Origin: Pyrrhosoma nymphula
Lineage: Eukaryota > Arthropoda > Insecta > Odonata > Coenagrionidae
DNA: 64,000 nt
Assembly: GCA_963573305.1 (NCBI GenBank)
Contig: OY754329.1
Location: forward strand, 78,826,576-78,890,575
Direction of reading: 5' to 3'
Shown here: positions 11,845-23,000 of the stretch, one piece after another
Layout of the letters: the number at the start of each line of letters is the position of its first letter
Numbering within the stretch: the stretch's first letter is position 1
Notes under the pieces: generated by a model
Seen by the model: the letters and a program-made list of their open reading frames with translations, nothing else
Databases searched by the model: none
Told to the model about the DNA's origin: nothing
Position numbers and translations under genes: made by a program

Positions 11845-12358
11845 CGAAGAGAAGGGAATTGATGAGGGGGGTGTGAGAAGAGACGTAAAGAAAAGGCTGG
11901 TGAAAACTTTAATATGGATCGTGGCGCTATCTGGGTCGGAAACTTGGTCATTGCGAAGGGAGGATGTGCATAGACTTGAGGCATTTGAGATGTGGGTTTG
12001 GAGAAGGATGGAGAAGGTTAGATGGATGGCGAGAAAGACAAACGAGGAGGTATTGGATATGGTTGGAGAGGAGAGGAAGCTTGTGGAAGAGGTTCGGAGA
12101 AGGCAGAAGAGATGGATGGAGGAGGTTTTGAGAGGACAGGGCATGTTGAAAAGAGTGATAGAGTGGAGAACACTGGGGAAGCGTGGAAGAGGAAGGATTA
12201 GGATAGGAATTCTAGACGAAATAAGAGGAAGTAGAAGATATGAAGAATTGAAGAGGGATCTAATGGCGGGACATCCTTAGGAGGGAAAGCGATACAATGT
12301 CTATGAAATTGGGATACAGAATGGGGGCTGTCCAAGAACCTACAATCAGCTGGTATGT
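11845..12358 (+). pseudogene. LINE ORF2 C-terminal remnant, copy B
   Basis: The plus frame at 11873-12280 reads RRDVKKRLVKTLIWIVALSG, SETWSLRREDVHRLEAFEMW, VWRRMEKVRWMARKTNEEVL, RRRQKRWMEEVLRGQGMLKR and GKRGRGRIRIGILDEIRG, ending ELKRDLMAGHP. Bases 5' of the methionine continue the family (FSKRRELM near 11852). It is the same protein region as copy A and is better preserved, open across 135 codons. The shared 3' untranslated sequence ends near 12358. Only the post-catalytic C-terminus is present, so it cannot act by itself. Copies A and B are head-to-tail and about 100 bp apart. Confidence 0.85.
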
Positions 12359-12359
12359 T

Positions 12360-15300
12360 TCTTCTGGTAGGTACTTCAATGAAAAATTAATGTTAGATTA
12401 AGTATTCTCAGGAAATATACACTAATTACTACCACTTATCAGTTTCATCAAATCTACTCATTTCCAAGAGTCCACAAGGTGTAAAAAGCAAGAAATATCT
12501 TCTTTATTTCACCATTAATTGACCTAATTCATTTGAAAACAGAATCATTTATCACTTTGTTTAAGTTTGCTGCGCTTAGGCTCATTTCAAATACCGCTGT
12601 GATACGGAAATACAAAATTTAATACTGTTTAGTATGAGAAATTGAGAATAAGAGATATTAAAATTCTTGAGAAGTGATGAAAAGTGTTATACAGGATTTA
12701 GAAAAAATAAATAGCGTTAGAAATAGTTCTTAAGAACTGCTAAAATATGTTTATCATGTTTGCAATTTGGTTATTTCTGTAAACTATTAACGGTTCCAAT
12801 GTCAAGTTTCAACTGGTTATGCTTAAGATGTATTTAAAAGTGTAGAATTCTATGTACTGAGATGAAAAAATGCTTTAGAAAATGTGTAAAAATTGACACT
12901 CATCGAAAACTAAATTAAGCATTATTAATAATTGGTTTGAACTTCCTTATCACGGTCTTAATTTCAAATAAATTTTTACAAACAAGTGCGCACATATGTA
13001 AGTTAAGCAAATTGCCCAGTGAAAAGTTAAGCGTTTTAATCCATTACAAAAGTTTAGTGCGCTATAGCCTTTAGTTGCTTACGAATGCATGGCAACAAAC
13101 GCATTTTCTTAAAATCGATGTAAAACATGCTGAAACATGTAAGTCATTATTAAGCATATTAAAATTAAATGAAAATAGTAGATACTTGAACGGAAAGGAC
13201 AAGCCCGGGAATGGTTTGAAACTGAAAGGAATTTTAAAATAAAATTAACTGATTTAGCGTATAATAAATTAACTAAATAAATTTCATAAATTACTTTAGA
13301 AAAACAGCTGATACTTGTTACATAGAATAATAGATTTTTCATTAAAATTAGGATTTAAAACAATGTGTTCCTAATAATAAATCTGATACCTACTTCTTAA
13401 TCTTCAAAACGTCTAAAAATACCATACGCGGAAGTATTTCGCCGGTTCAGCAAGCTGATAATATAAATCAAACAGGAATTTTCAGAGGTGTTTGACTCCC
13501 AGGGAAAAGGAATTTCGTTTTGAATTATTTCACCATTCCTGAACGTGGTTCATGGGACTGTCTTGTGATGAAAACTCGATACTTTTAACCTTGATCCTTC
13601 AGTTAAAAATAAGTACTGACTTGTAAGCCTGGTACTTACATTACTGGGACGACACGATAACTTCGAAATCATGCAAAGACTTGAGATACGAAACGGGTGG
13701 GTAATGTGATGCCACTTCGGCCGCTAGCCTACTCGTACTCGCCAACGAGCCGGGAGGATGAAAGGAATCAGGAAGAGTTGGTCGTGTGGTCATAACTTTT
13801 ATCACATTCTATAGTTTTCTGACTTCTCCCACGGAATCTTCGTCCCTTTCTCTTCCAGAATATAATGCGACGGGGCCACCGCGGTCGAAATGCGAGAGTG
13901 GTGAAAAATTGAGATGACCCGAAAGTTATACCCCCAAAGAAGTTATACAGGGTGCGGACGTCTTATGTGATGCGATCCCAGAACTTGGAAATCGGAGGCT
14001 TGGGAAACTTTTCCTTGCTCCTACGTTATATCATTCCGAAGAAAATACTTATGTATGTGTGTGTATATATATATATATAGGAGGGCTTCTCACATGTTGA
14101 GAAGAGTGACCTTTTTCTTCAGGGTCAAGTTCACTTAATTCACGCAGTCCTTTTTCACTGACTTGGAGGAGAGTTATTGATTCGAGGGGTGTCTTCGCCT
14201 CTTATAGCTTGAGGCACAACCACGGCTACAGTGGTCACCACACGTCCTTAATTTACTGAACATTCAAAAAAATAAATCAAGACAAAAAGTCGGTAACTCT
14301 CTGGTCGATTTCCTTGGTGAGAGCATATCTCACAAAGTTTTTAACTCAACGGGGTGTAAAATTCACACGCCAGGGTATGCGGGCCAGCTCCTTTCCTTTT
14401 GTTACCTATGGTTTCCCGGGGAGATTTGGGATCGCGTAAATCACTAAGGGTTGGGTTTAGCAGGACGTACCGTATGAGGGCTTTTCGGGATTCGAGGGAA
14501 TTGGGTGGGTATGGTATAGCCCTCGCAAATGTTCCTGGTCCAGACTTGTGCGGCATGGAAGGTAGGTAGAAGTGGACGAGGTCAAGGGAAAGAACTGAAA
14601 GGAGAGGGGAAGTTAACGAAAGAGAGTGAAGCAGGGGAACCAAAATACTTAGCAAAAACGGCGCGAGGCAAGCACACACAGGGCTAAAAAATGGTTAAAA
14701 TGACTCATCGCTATCACTTTTCCAGTGACCCTTATCTTGAGGTCCCATTGTGAAACGAATCAAAACGGGACAGTAGGTCATTCCACTTCTCGAAGCGCTT
14801 GTGTTGCCAGCTATTATAAATGGTTTTCATTCTGAAGTACCTTCATCTCCCGTTTGCAGTGTTTTGAAAGTTCCGTAACACATTTGACAGAAATGCTCAC
14901 TGCGCAGCAACAGGAACTTTGGTGAGAGCTAGACCTAGAGTTTTAGCTTCCCATCGCGAGGGCAGGGGCACGAGTACCGGCAGTGGCAGTAGATTTTTCA
15001 GTCGATTCCTGATCTATACTAGGATGATATGTGGAGTGCAGTTCTGTGGAACGGGACGCTTAACTGCGGATCCTTTGGCCCCTTCCGTTAAAGAGTTGGT
15101 CGGCAAATACCGACGCCTGGGTTTCTCTCCACCACCCATTTCCCTAGCCTCCAGCCCTCCCATTCTACATTTACTAATGATCTTAGTTGTCAGTGGATAC
15201 CCAAAAAACTAGCCAAACAATCGATGTTTGATCTCAGAACTACAGTCAGCAGCCAAAAACTCTACCGCACTTGGTAACCACCCCCTCTGCCGTGTACTCA

Positions 15301-16690
15301 GCTTCTATATTCGGCTACTATATGAAATTTTTAAAATTTTGGTGACATTTGCATAGATTTGGTACGATACGTTTTTGCAGTGTGAGCATATTTTTTAACA
15401 CTTGAGGGCGATAATCTCTGACAGATCAAAGGGAAATATGTATATTGAATCTTATTCGAAAGTTATTTTGGTTGGGAAGACGCTCAAAATTACGTGCTAA
15501 GGTCAACGTGCTACGTTAGATACGATCACATGCATAGGATAAAGGAAATATATAACAGAATTAATTTAAAATTTCATTTTCCAGGGACAATTAGGAACCA
15601 CAGTAGTTGCGATTGATCTTTCTAATGACATCCCGACTATGAGACTAGACTTTGGACCTGTGATTAATTACGTATCACTATTACTAATTACTCACCACGC
15701 TTGAGATATCTTGCACGACTTCGTTTTCTACACGAATTAGTATCTTATAGTATACATGATTTGTAAGTGTTAATAATACCATAGAGTAAGTATTAATTTA
15801 TGTTAGTACTTATAAGTAGTTATAATTACTGTTAACCCATTTACAGCATGTGGTTATCATTGCCTACGTAATCCTCCCCTACATTATGGTTGTAGAGCAT
15901 TGTTTTCCTGAGTGGTTTTTGGTCCGCGGTCAGTGAACAGGAGAGCGCGTGGGGCTCAAACTTGATTTGGGATGAGTATGCCCAATGTGGGATCACCCCG
16001 TGCTACACATTCTTGAGATGGTTTGCACAGTTTTCGTGCTGTATTTTGTAGCTGTATGTGAAATAGCATTGGCGTTGTTTCTCTTCATACACGAAGAGCA
16101 CAGAATTACAGTGATGTAACCACTTCATGATATTTATTTTTAAATCGAGGATGAATGATATTCAGTCCGAATACAAAAGTTTTCACCGCTGCGGTACAAA
16201 ATCTACGGTAGGAGGAACATATATAGGATATTTTCCCGGTATCCGCTTATAACGGCGATTTTTAAGCGTTAGTTAAATATTTTTCCACTAGATTTAAATG
16301 TACCCCAACGAAAAGGCAAAAAACAAGTTCAATACAAGCTTTCACATATCTTTTTTTGTAGTTGAATGAAAGCCACGTGCAGCAGGAAAGCAGGTGTTCA
16401 GGAAATGCGCATGACATCAATTATTTAAAGGAGAGAGAGTACTGCCCGCAAAAAATGCCCATGGTGGTTTCCTGCACATTTATTTAGTAAAAAGTTCACT
16501 TTTCAAATCAAGTAGCAGTCAATATTAGTAGCAGTCGATTATAATGAAAATGGTTGAGGAGAATTTGTAATGTGTTATCATATGCTTGTCGCAATAATTA
16601 TATCCTATACTTAGAGTAATTCATCGAACAATCTTATACAGCTGAAATTCCTTCAGTTCAAAGTAAATGCCGGAATATAAACATACCTAA
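12360..16690. other. No gene seen; one short microsatellite
   Basis: AT-rich DNA. A (TG)n-(TA)n microsatellite lies at about 14050-14080. A somewhat GC-richer patch at 14340-15210 carries short frames on both strands without recognisable motifs. Nothing else can be supported. Confidence 0.5.
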
Positions 16691-16695
16691 AGTTA

Positions 16696-16699
16696 AACC
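16696..16699 (+). repeat. Left 4-bp target-site duplication of the LTR element
   Basis: AACC directly before the 5' LTR, repeated at 20042-20045 directly after the 3' LTR. Four-base duplications are usual for Ty3/Gypsy-type integrases. Confidence 0.85.
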
Positions 16700-17400
16700 T
16701 GTTGTGACCTGGAAATCGGTAGGCGAGTTTCTATATATTTTTGTGACTGTTATTTTCCAGTTTTCTATTGAATGCATTAGCTTGGTATTTCCTTGTGTAT
16801 TTCTGTACAATTTTAAGAACAGCTCAGAATAGCCAAGTGAAACTATCCCTTTCGGGAGTGTGACCGTTCACTTTTCCTAACGTCAATACCTTCCTGTTTC
16901 CTCTCCTCCCCAAATCTATTACCACCTCGCCGAAAACATTCTTGTCTCGGCTAATCCTATATAATGGCACGGAGAGATACGCAAAAGGAAGGCATTCGGT
17001 CAGTGGAGCATTAAAGCATTGGTCATTGGTCATTGGAGCATTTGGTCAGTCATGTAGCCAAAACGGGAGTCAAGGCGCGGGCCATGCGGCCCGTGCACTT
17101 GCAGACGCAGCGCCATCCATCCGTGCCATATCTAGAGCTTCTCTCCTTCCCGAGCCGTGGTAATATACTTGTTGGGCTATTCTGACGCACATGTTGGTTC
17201 TTGTGTACTGTTTTATTCTTGCCTTCAATAGATTTGAAATACATTAAACCATTTACCTCTCAAGTAATTGATTTTGAATTTAATAACATTCCCCTCAATA
17301 CATATGGATGACTATTCGTTTCTCGACAGCCAAGGGTAAGGACCCATAGTCCGTGTTCGGGTTTCCGTGAAACCACGGGGCCATCGAGCGCGAGACAACA
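16700..17400 (+). repeat. 5' LTR
   Basis: 701 bp, bounded by TG...CA. A TATA-like TATATAAT is at 16958-16965 and an ATTAAA polyadenylation-like signal at 17243-17248, in the order expected for U3-R-U5. A small internal duplication (CATTGGT repeated) lies around 17019-17036. Short frames inside it, identical in both LTRs, are not genes. Confidence 0.93.
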
Positions 17401-17402
17401 TT

Positions 17403-17420
17403 TGGTGGCAGCGGTGGGAT
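17403..17420 (+). promoter_or_regulatory. Primer-binding site, tRNA-Leu type
   Basis: TGGTGGCAGCGGTGGGAT is complementary to the 3' end of a eukaryotic tRNA-Leu of the AAG/UAG type (ending ATCCCACCGCTGCCA plus CCA), 18 of 18 bases by my recall of that tRNA. It is where minus-strand DNA synthesis would start. Confidence 0.85.
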
Positions 17421-19325
17421 TGCTTTTGTCACCCCCCTTCACTGGTGGGATTGGCAAATTTATCCTAAATTTGTGGGATAACTGCCTAGGTATGTAGGAC
17501 TCCATATGGATTATCTTACAGTTGTCAGAACAATAGTCACCCCTTTGGTCTTTTTTTTATTAGCGTCTTTAAATTCTTTATTTATTCGTAACGATTTAAA
17601 TTGTTACAAAATAATTGCATTTCTAATGTATGGGCCGGTAGATATAATAAATATTTTTCTCGGGAAGCGAAGCTAGATATTAACGGTGGTCGCGTTTGGC
17701 GGGTACGATTTGAAAATATATTATGAATGTAACGGAATATCTCTCGAGAGCTCCATCTTGAAATAGCAGCGAAAGGAGAACGCACGTTGGAGACACGGGA
17801 AGCGGGCAAGCAGGCGAATGCAGACATCGGTCGAGCAGAGACCAACACCACTACAGCCGGAGGCGATGCAGAGACAGCGCGACGGCGATGTATCTTCCAC
17901 TTTCGTCACCGGAGTAGCTGAGTACGAGGAGGCAGACTGAGTTAGCGGCAGAAGAGCCCAGAGACACCATTGCAGTGAAAGCCAGCAGACATCGGACGGG
18001 AGGTGAGAATTGACCAGCCTTCCACATCGCCACCGGAGCCAGCGACGCAGAGATTATTGAGCAGTTTGCAGCAGGAGTAAGAAGACGAACCATCATCGTA
18101 AACTAGGGATTTGTGTGAATAATTTGGTCCTTTGAAATTAATGGGATTCAGAAATATTTGAAATATTGAATATAATTGGAGTAATGAAAGTGTTATTGGC
18201 CGGTATTAAGGTATTTTGTTATTTTGGGCAATAAGTGAAGTCCTCCCCCATCCTCCCCAGCCCAGGAGCCCTCCCCGTCCCCGCCTGCCCCTCGAGCGAG
18301 TGCGAAACTTCTCACCATTTGGAGCCCTCCAGCTCTCAAACCCCCTTGGAATGTGTAGATGTTGCCCTTATCAAAATTATTAGGTTAGTATTGCTCTTTA
18401 ATCATTTCCACCATAAGCAAAAATCGGGAATTGAGCCAAAAACCGGTGTGAAATGTTCGCACGATGCCTTTGCATATTAAGCAACTAGTATGGTATGTTA
18501 TTTTAAGTCGACCCGTTCTTCGGCGCGTAATTTCATTGAGAATGCCGTTGTGCTCCCGATTAAAAGTTAGCTATGGTAAAGTAATTGGCACGGGATAGGA
18601 TGCCATTGGAAAATGAAGTGCTGGTAAAGCAAATGTAGAGCCACTTAGAGGATAAATATGTCACGTGAATAAGGATTCATTGTAAGGTCTTAAGTTTTTA
18701 TTCCTTATTTATGGTGAATGTAACGTCAGGAAAAATCCGGCCAGAGAAAGCAAGTGAATATTAGGAGTATTTCTCTGAACATTACATCCCCCATTACCAA
18801 AAGTGCAAACTGCTTATAGTGAAGTGTTTCGTAAAGTCAACTGAGTGCAAGTGGAAAATCAATGAATGGCTACGTAAATGTGAAAAGTGTGTGCTGCCAC
18901 CTCCCCCATTTCATCGCCCTCCCTCTAAATAATCTTCTGATGGACGACCAAGTAAAGACATTTCATCCAGTCTGATCGTCAACGTTCAACAGTTGCGGCA
19001 TAAAAAAAAACACCGGAGGAACTGAGAGAAAATAAGAGAAGCTTACAGTTATTCCAATTGAGAATTTAGTGAAGAAATATTCATTCATTTTAAAAAGACT
19101 CATATGTTTTGTAAATATCTTGGAAGCACAAGTGCTCGGTTTATGAAATTTGAAATTACAATTTTATATAAAATGATGGAATTAATATAAGACAATGAAT
19201 GTTCATTGATCAAGTTAAGCAATTTAAATTACCTCTTTCATGTGTGTTTCAGTATAAAAAATATATATATTTACGTTGTTGTTTTTGAAATGTGATCGAT
19301 CTCGTGTGAGACCGATCAATTTAAA
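17421..19325 (+). other. Internal region of the LTR element, no gag-pol
   Basis: About 1.9 kb. It holds a purine-rich GA/CAG-rich part (17760-18090), a C-rich part near 18240-18350, and AT-rich sequence to the 3' side. Short frames exist on both strands but none carries a zinc knuckle, protease, YXDD or DDE motif that I can see. It probably serves mainly as leader and packaging sequence. Confidence 0.7.
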
Positions 19326-19340
19326 TAAAGGTGGGAGTAT
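19326..19340 (+). promoter_or_regulatory. Polypurine tract before the 3' LTR
   Basis: AAAGGTGGGAGTAT directly abuts the 3' LTR start and is the likely plus-strand primer. Confidence 0.75.
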
Positions 19341-20041
19341 TGTTGTGACCTGGAAATCGGTAGGCGAGTTTCTATATATTTTTGTGACTGTTATTTTCCA
19401 GTTTTCTATTGAATGCATTAGCTTGGTATTTCCTTGTGTATTTCTGTACAATTTTAAGAACAGCTCAGAATAGCCAAGTGAAACTATCCCTTTCGGGAGT
19501 GTGACCGTTCACTTTTCCTAACGTCAATACCTTCCTGTTTCCTCTCCTCCCCAAATCTATTACCACCTCGCCGAAAACATTCTTGTCTCGGCTAATCCTA
19601 TATAATGGCACGGAGAGATACGCAAAAGGAAGGCATTCGGTCAGTGGAGCATTAAAGCATTGGTCATTGGTCATTGGAGCATTTGGTCAGTCATGTAGCC
19701 AAAACGGGAGTCAAGGCGCGGGCCATGCGGCCCGTGCACTTGCAGACGCAGCGCCATCCATCCGTGCCATATCTAGAGCTTCTCTCCTTCCCGAGCCGTG
19801 GTAATATACTTGTTGGGCTATTCTGACGCACATGTTGGTTCTTGTGTACTGTTTTATTCTTGCCTTCAATAGATTTGAAATACATTAAACCATTTACCTC
19901 TCAAGTAATTGATTTTGAATTTAATAACATTCCCCTCAATACCTATGGATGACTATTCGTTTCTCGACAGCCAAGGGCAAGGACCCATAGTCCGTGTTCG
20001 GGTTTCCGTGAAACCACGGGGCCATCGAGCGCGAGACAACA
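19341..20041 (+). repeat. 3' LTR
   Basis: 701 bp, differing from the 5' LTR at two positions that I could find. It is followed by AACC (20042-20045), the right target duplication. Confidence 0.93.
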
Positions 20042-20045
20042 AACC

Positions 20046-23000
20046 AATGATTAATTACCACTTGCGAATACGAGTTTTTAACCTACAGAAGGGTTACCCA
20101 CGAATCTCGGAGTCCTGAAGGCGAGTTAAGAAAAAGCTTAGTATTAAATGCATCTCGGTAGTTTGAATGGCGGAAGCTATGTTGTGATTGAAATTAATTT
20201 CGGAGCACAAGTTACCACTGAAATAGAAATAAAATTCAGTTAACGTCGTTCATTTACCTAAAAAGATATTGCTGCGCAGGCAACAACAGAATCGTTGGTA
20301 TTGGTTGAGATCACACTTGCTATGTAATGATAGGGAAATAACCTATTTTGGTAAGTAACATTTTAGACTGGGAATCGTAAAACTATCAGTATAACTATTT
20401 TGCAATCCCTGGTTAAATATTTTATTGTAGTGTAAACCGAAGTAAAGACAGATAAGCCAATTTATAATGCAATGTAACATAATATCGGAACATCAGAGTA
20501 TACATTTTAAGAACCCATGAGGTTTACCTGTGCTGGGTTCCCATTTAACATACCATGACATTTCAATTTTCACCAAACAAGTTATACTTCTTATGCTAAC
20601 ATACAAATATTTACATTTTAACCTACAGATACGGAATTAACACGGTCTTACATTGACTATGCTTTCGTCAACTAACACCCAGTCTGATACAGTTTACAAA
20701 ACCAAGCCTCCCAGTGAACATCAAGTTAGGGAACAGGCTGCGTCATCTTTAAAACGTTACAGAACGACGTAATAAAGCTGGACCTTAGTGTAATTAGCCG
20801 GGCCTTAGACCTGTTAGCTTTTCGGTAAATCGTCCACTCAAATTTCAATTGAATCTCCTACCGGGTAATAAGTTTATTGGAGGCTAATATGAGGATGCAG
20901 CCCCGATACTCTGGCTTGAGTATATGAAAATCACCACAGGTTAATATTTTCCACAAAAAAAGTCTTCTGATGCATGCTCGCTTCTTCAAGCCTCGCTTGA
21001 CATAACGGGATGCAACCTGAACGAAACCACTCGCGGTCCATTGAATCATTTGAAAAGGTCATGAGGAGGGAAAAAGGATCATTGACAACGGTCGCCCTTC
21101 ACGGCTCTCTGAGACTTCAGAAGGTCTGGCTCTTCCAGCAATTCTCCCTCACCTCTTTTTCAAGTCACGTCCCATATTAAGTTCATTTAACTATCAAGGT
21201 GGACGAAGCATTCTTTTCAGATAAAGGGAAGAGCACACTTTGAAGCGAGCGCAATAGTCGAAAAGGAATAATTTACGCTAATGGGGGAAACTGGTGAAGG
21301 GAGTCGAGGAAATTTTTTTTTCGACTTCCACATCCACTCACTCGAACTTCTTAATTTGATTATAAAGAGTCATCAGAGCATTCACCCAAAAGGAACCTTT
21401 TTGTTCACATCCATTCATACGTTTTCTCCAAATAATATGAGCAAAGGGAAAGTAACTGTCTGACAAAGGAGTAATATTTTTAGTTTATAATAGGAGTATT
21501 ATTACTATGGCAAAGAAGAAAAAATAACACTCTTACGATTATTGTTCCTCCCCACTTAAAGCTTCATTCCCAGAACTAAACTTGTGGAAATGGTTAGAAG
21601 AAAATATAAGCACCATGTGAGGGGACTTCACGAAATTAAATGTATGTGCTTCGGTCCATTCCGAAGGACTGGGCTATCTGTCTTCCACAAGCATTCATTT
21701 TCATACAGTTTCAGGGAACCCCGTCGCTTGGCGGACGCTTTTTTTGTTCGGCGCCACATTAATAAAACCTTGGAGACAACGATGAATCTCAGACGTAGAC
21801 GATGACAACCGCGAAACATGAATCCTACGCACATTGTGTTGTCCTTATCTCCCAAAGATCTTCCTATTTTCCTACGTTGGACCACTGTTTTACATTAGAA
21901 CTACTAAAAGTCACAAAGAACATAGCGGATGGAATAAAATACTTATCCAGAGATCTCATTTAATGGACAAAAAAGGAATAGTCTGCTCTGACATGGCAGT
22001 ACTTTTTCTTTTGTACATTTGCGTTAAGACCTGAATTAGGTTTTAACCAAATTATACTCGGCAAATATTTGTCTCGAGAAAAAACGCAAACTCATTCGAA
22101 AATTATTTGCCAACTAGACATGAAAGTATTTCTTCTGGTTCAAGTCTCACTTCTTTTTATAAAAAAGGCCTTCCTCTGTTTCAGCTTCTCATCTACATGA
22201 AAATATCTAAAATTTATGTTAAATCTCCCATTCTGAACTTCACTGGAAGGTGCACAAGAGCTTTATTATATTAAAAATGCCTCGAAATGATCTAAATGAA
22301 ATTATGAAAATTGTGTTTTTGCATTTTTTCCTCCAATATTACGATAGTGGTTTTAAACGTAGCAAAACGTGTGAGGGAAAGGTAAGGGGCTCGCACACTA
22401 TAAATTATATTATCGTGTCTATGACAATAAAGGGACTCCATTCCAGTTCTTCCATTCTGCCGCTTGGAGCAAATAACTTTCGTCTTTGACACACGAACTT
22501 ACTATAGATGTTCTCTGTAGTGCAGAAATCTGAAGTTTTGTGGTTTGCCTATATTTCCACATGGCAGCACCGTAATTCGAGTGTATCACACAAAATAAGG
22601 GTAGTTATTGGGCTCAGTAGCCACCGTCACCGATGATAAGGGGTACATATCGTTAAAGTTGAACATAAGGGTCTCTTTAAGTCTAATACCATGTCATAAG
22701 GCGGGCTCCAGAATAAAGAAAGGAGAGAGTTTTTTATTTTAAAACATCAGCGTAAATTTTTAATACATCATCGTCATATTTCCAATAAATACAATTAATA
22801 TTTTTTAAAATTAGAATAACCCTCCGGGCCATATCGTTTATAATGTACCCAACACACTTCCCTGGTCCAAAAAAACATGCATTATCATAAAGTCTTGGGG
22901 CCCTCTGCAAAAATATATGGCCTCAAAATTCATATCACAGAATTTATTTCCAAGTATTAACTCTCCTCCCACTCTGTATTAGTTGATTCAATATAACCAA

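Larger units (their letters stand above)
16700..20041 (+). mobile_element. Complete non-autonomous LTR retrotransposon (Ty3/Gypsy-like)
   Basis: A 3342-bp element with 701-bp LTRs at 16700-17400 and 19341-20041. Each begins TGTTGTGACC and ends GAGACAACA, and AACC target duplications flank the whole. The plus-strand primer site starts two bases after the 5' LTR, and a purine-rich tract precedes the 3' LTR. I counted two differences between the LTRs (17302 A versus 19943 C; 17337 T versus 19978 C), so insertion was recent. The internal region is only 1940 bp and shows no gag, protease, reverse transcriptase or integrase motif. It must therefore have been mobilised by a related autonomous element. 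The class is inferred from the 4-bp duplication and primer site; no coding domain confirms it. Confidence 0.93.

Noticed and set aside
11249..12144. Long minus-strand frames opposite the LINE copies
   Set aside because: They are antisense shadows of the plus-strand LINE frame.
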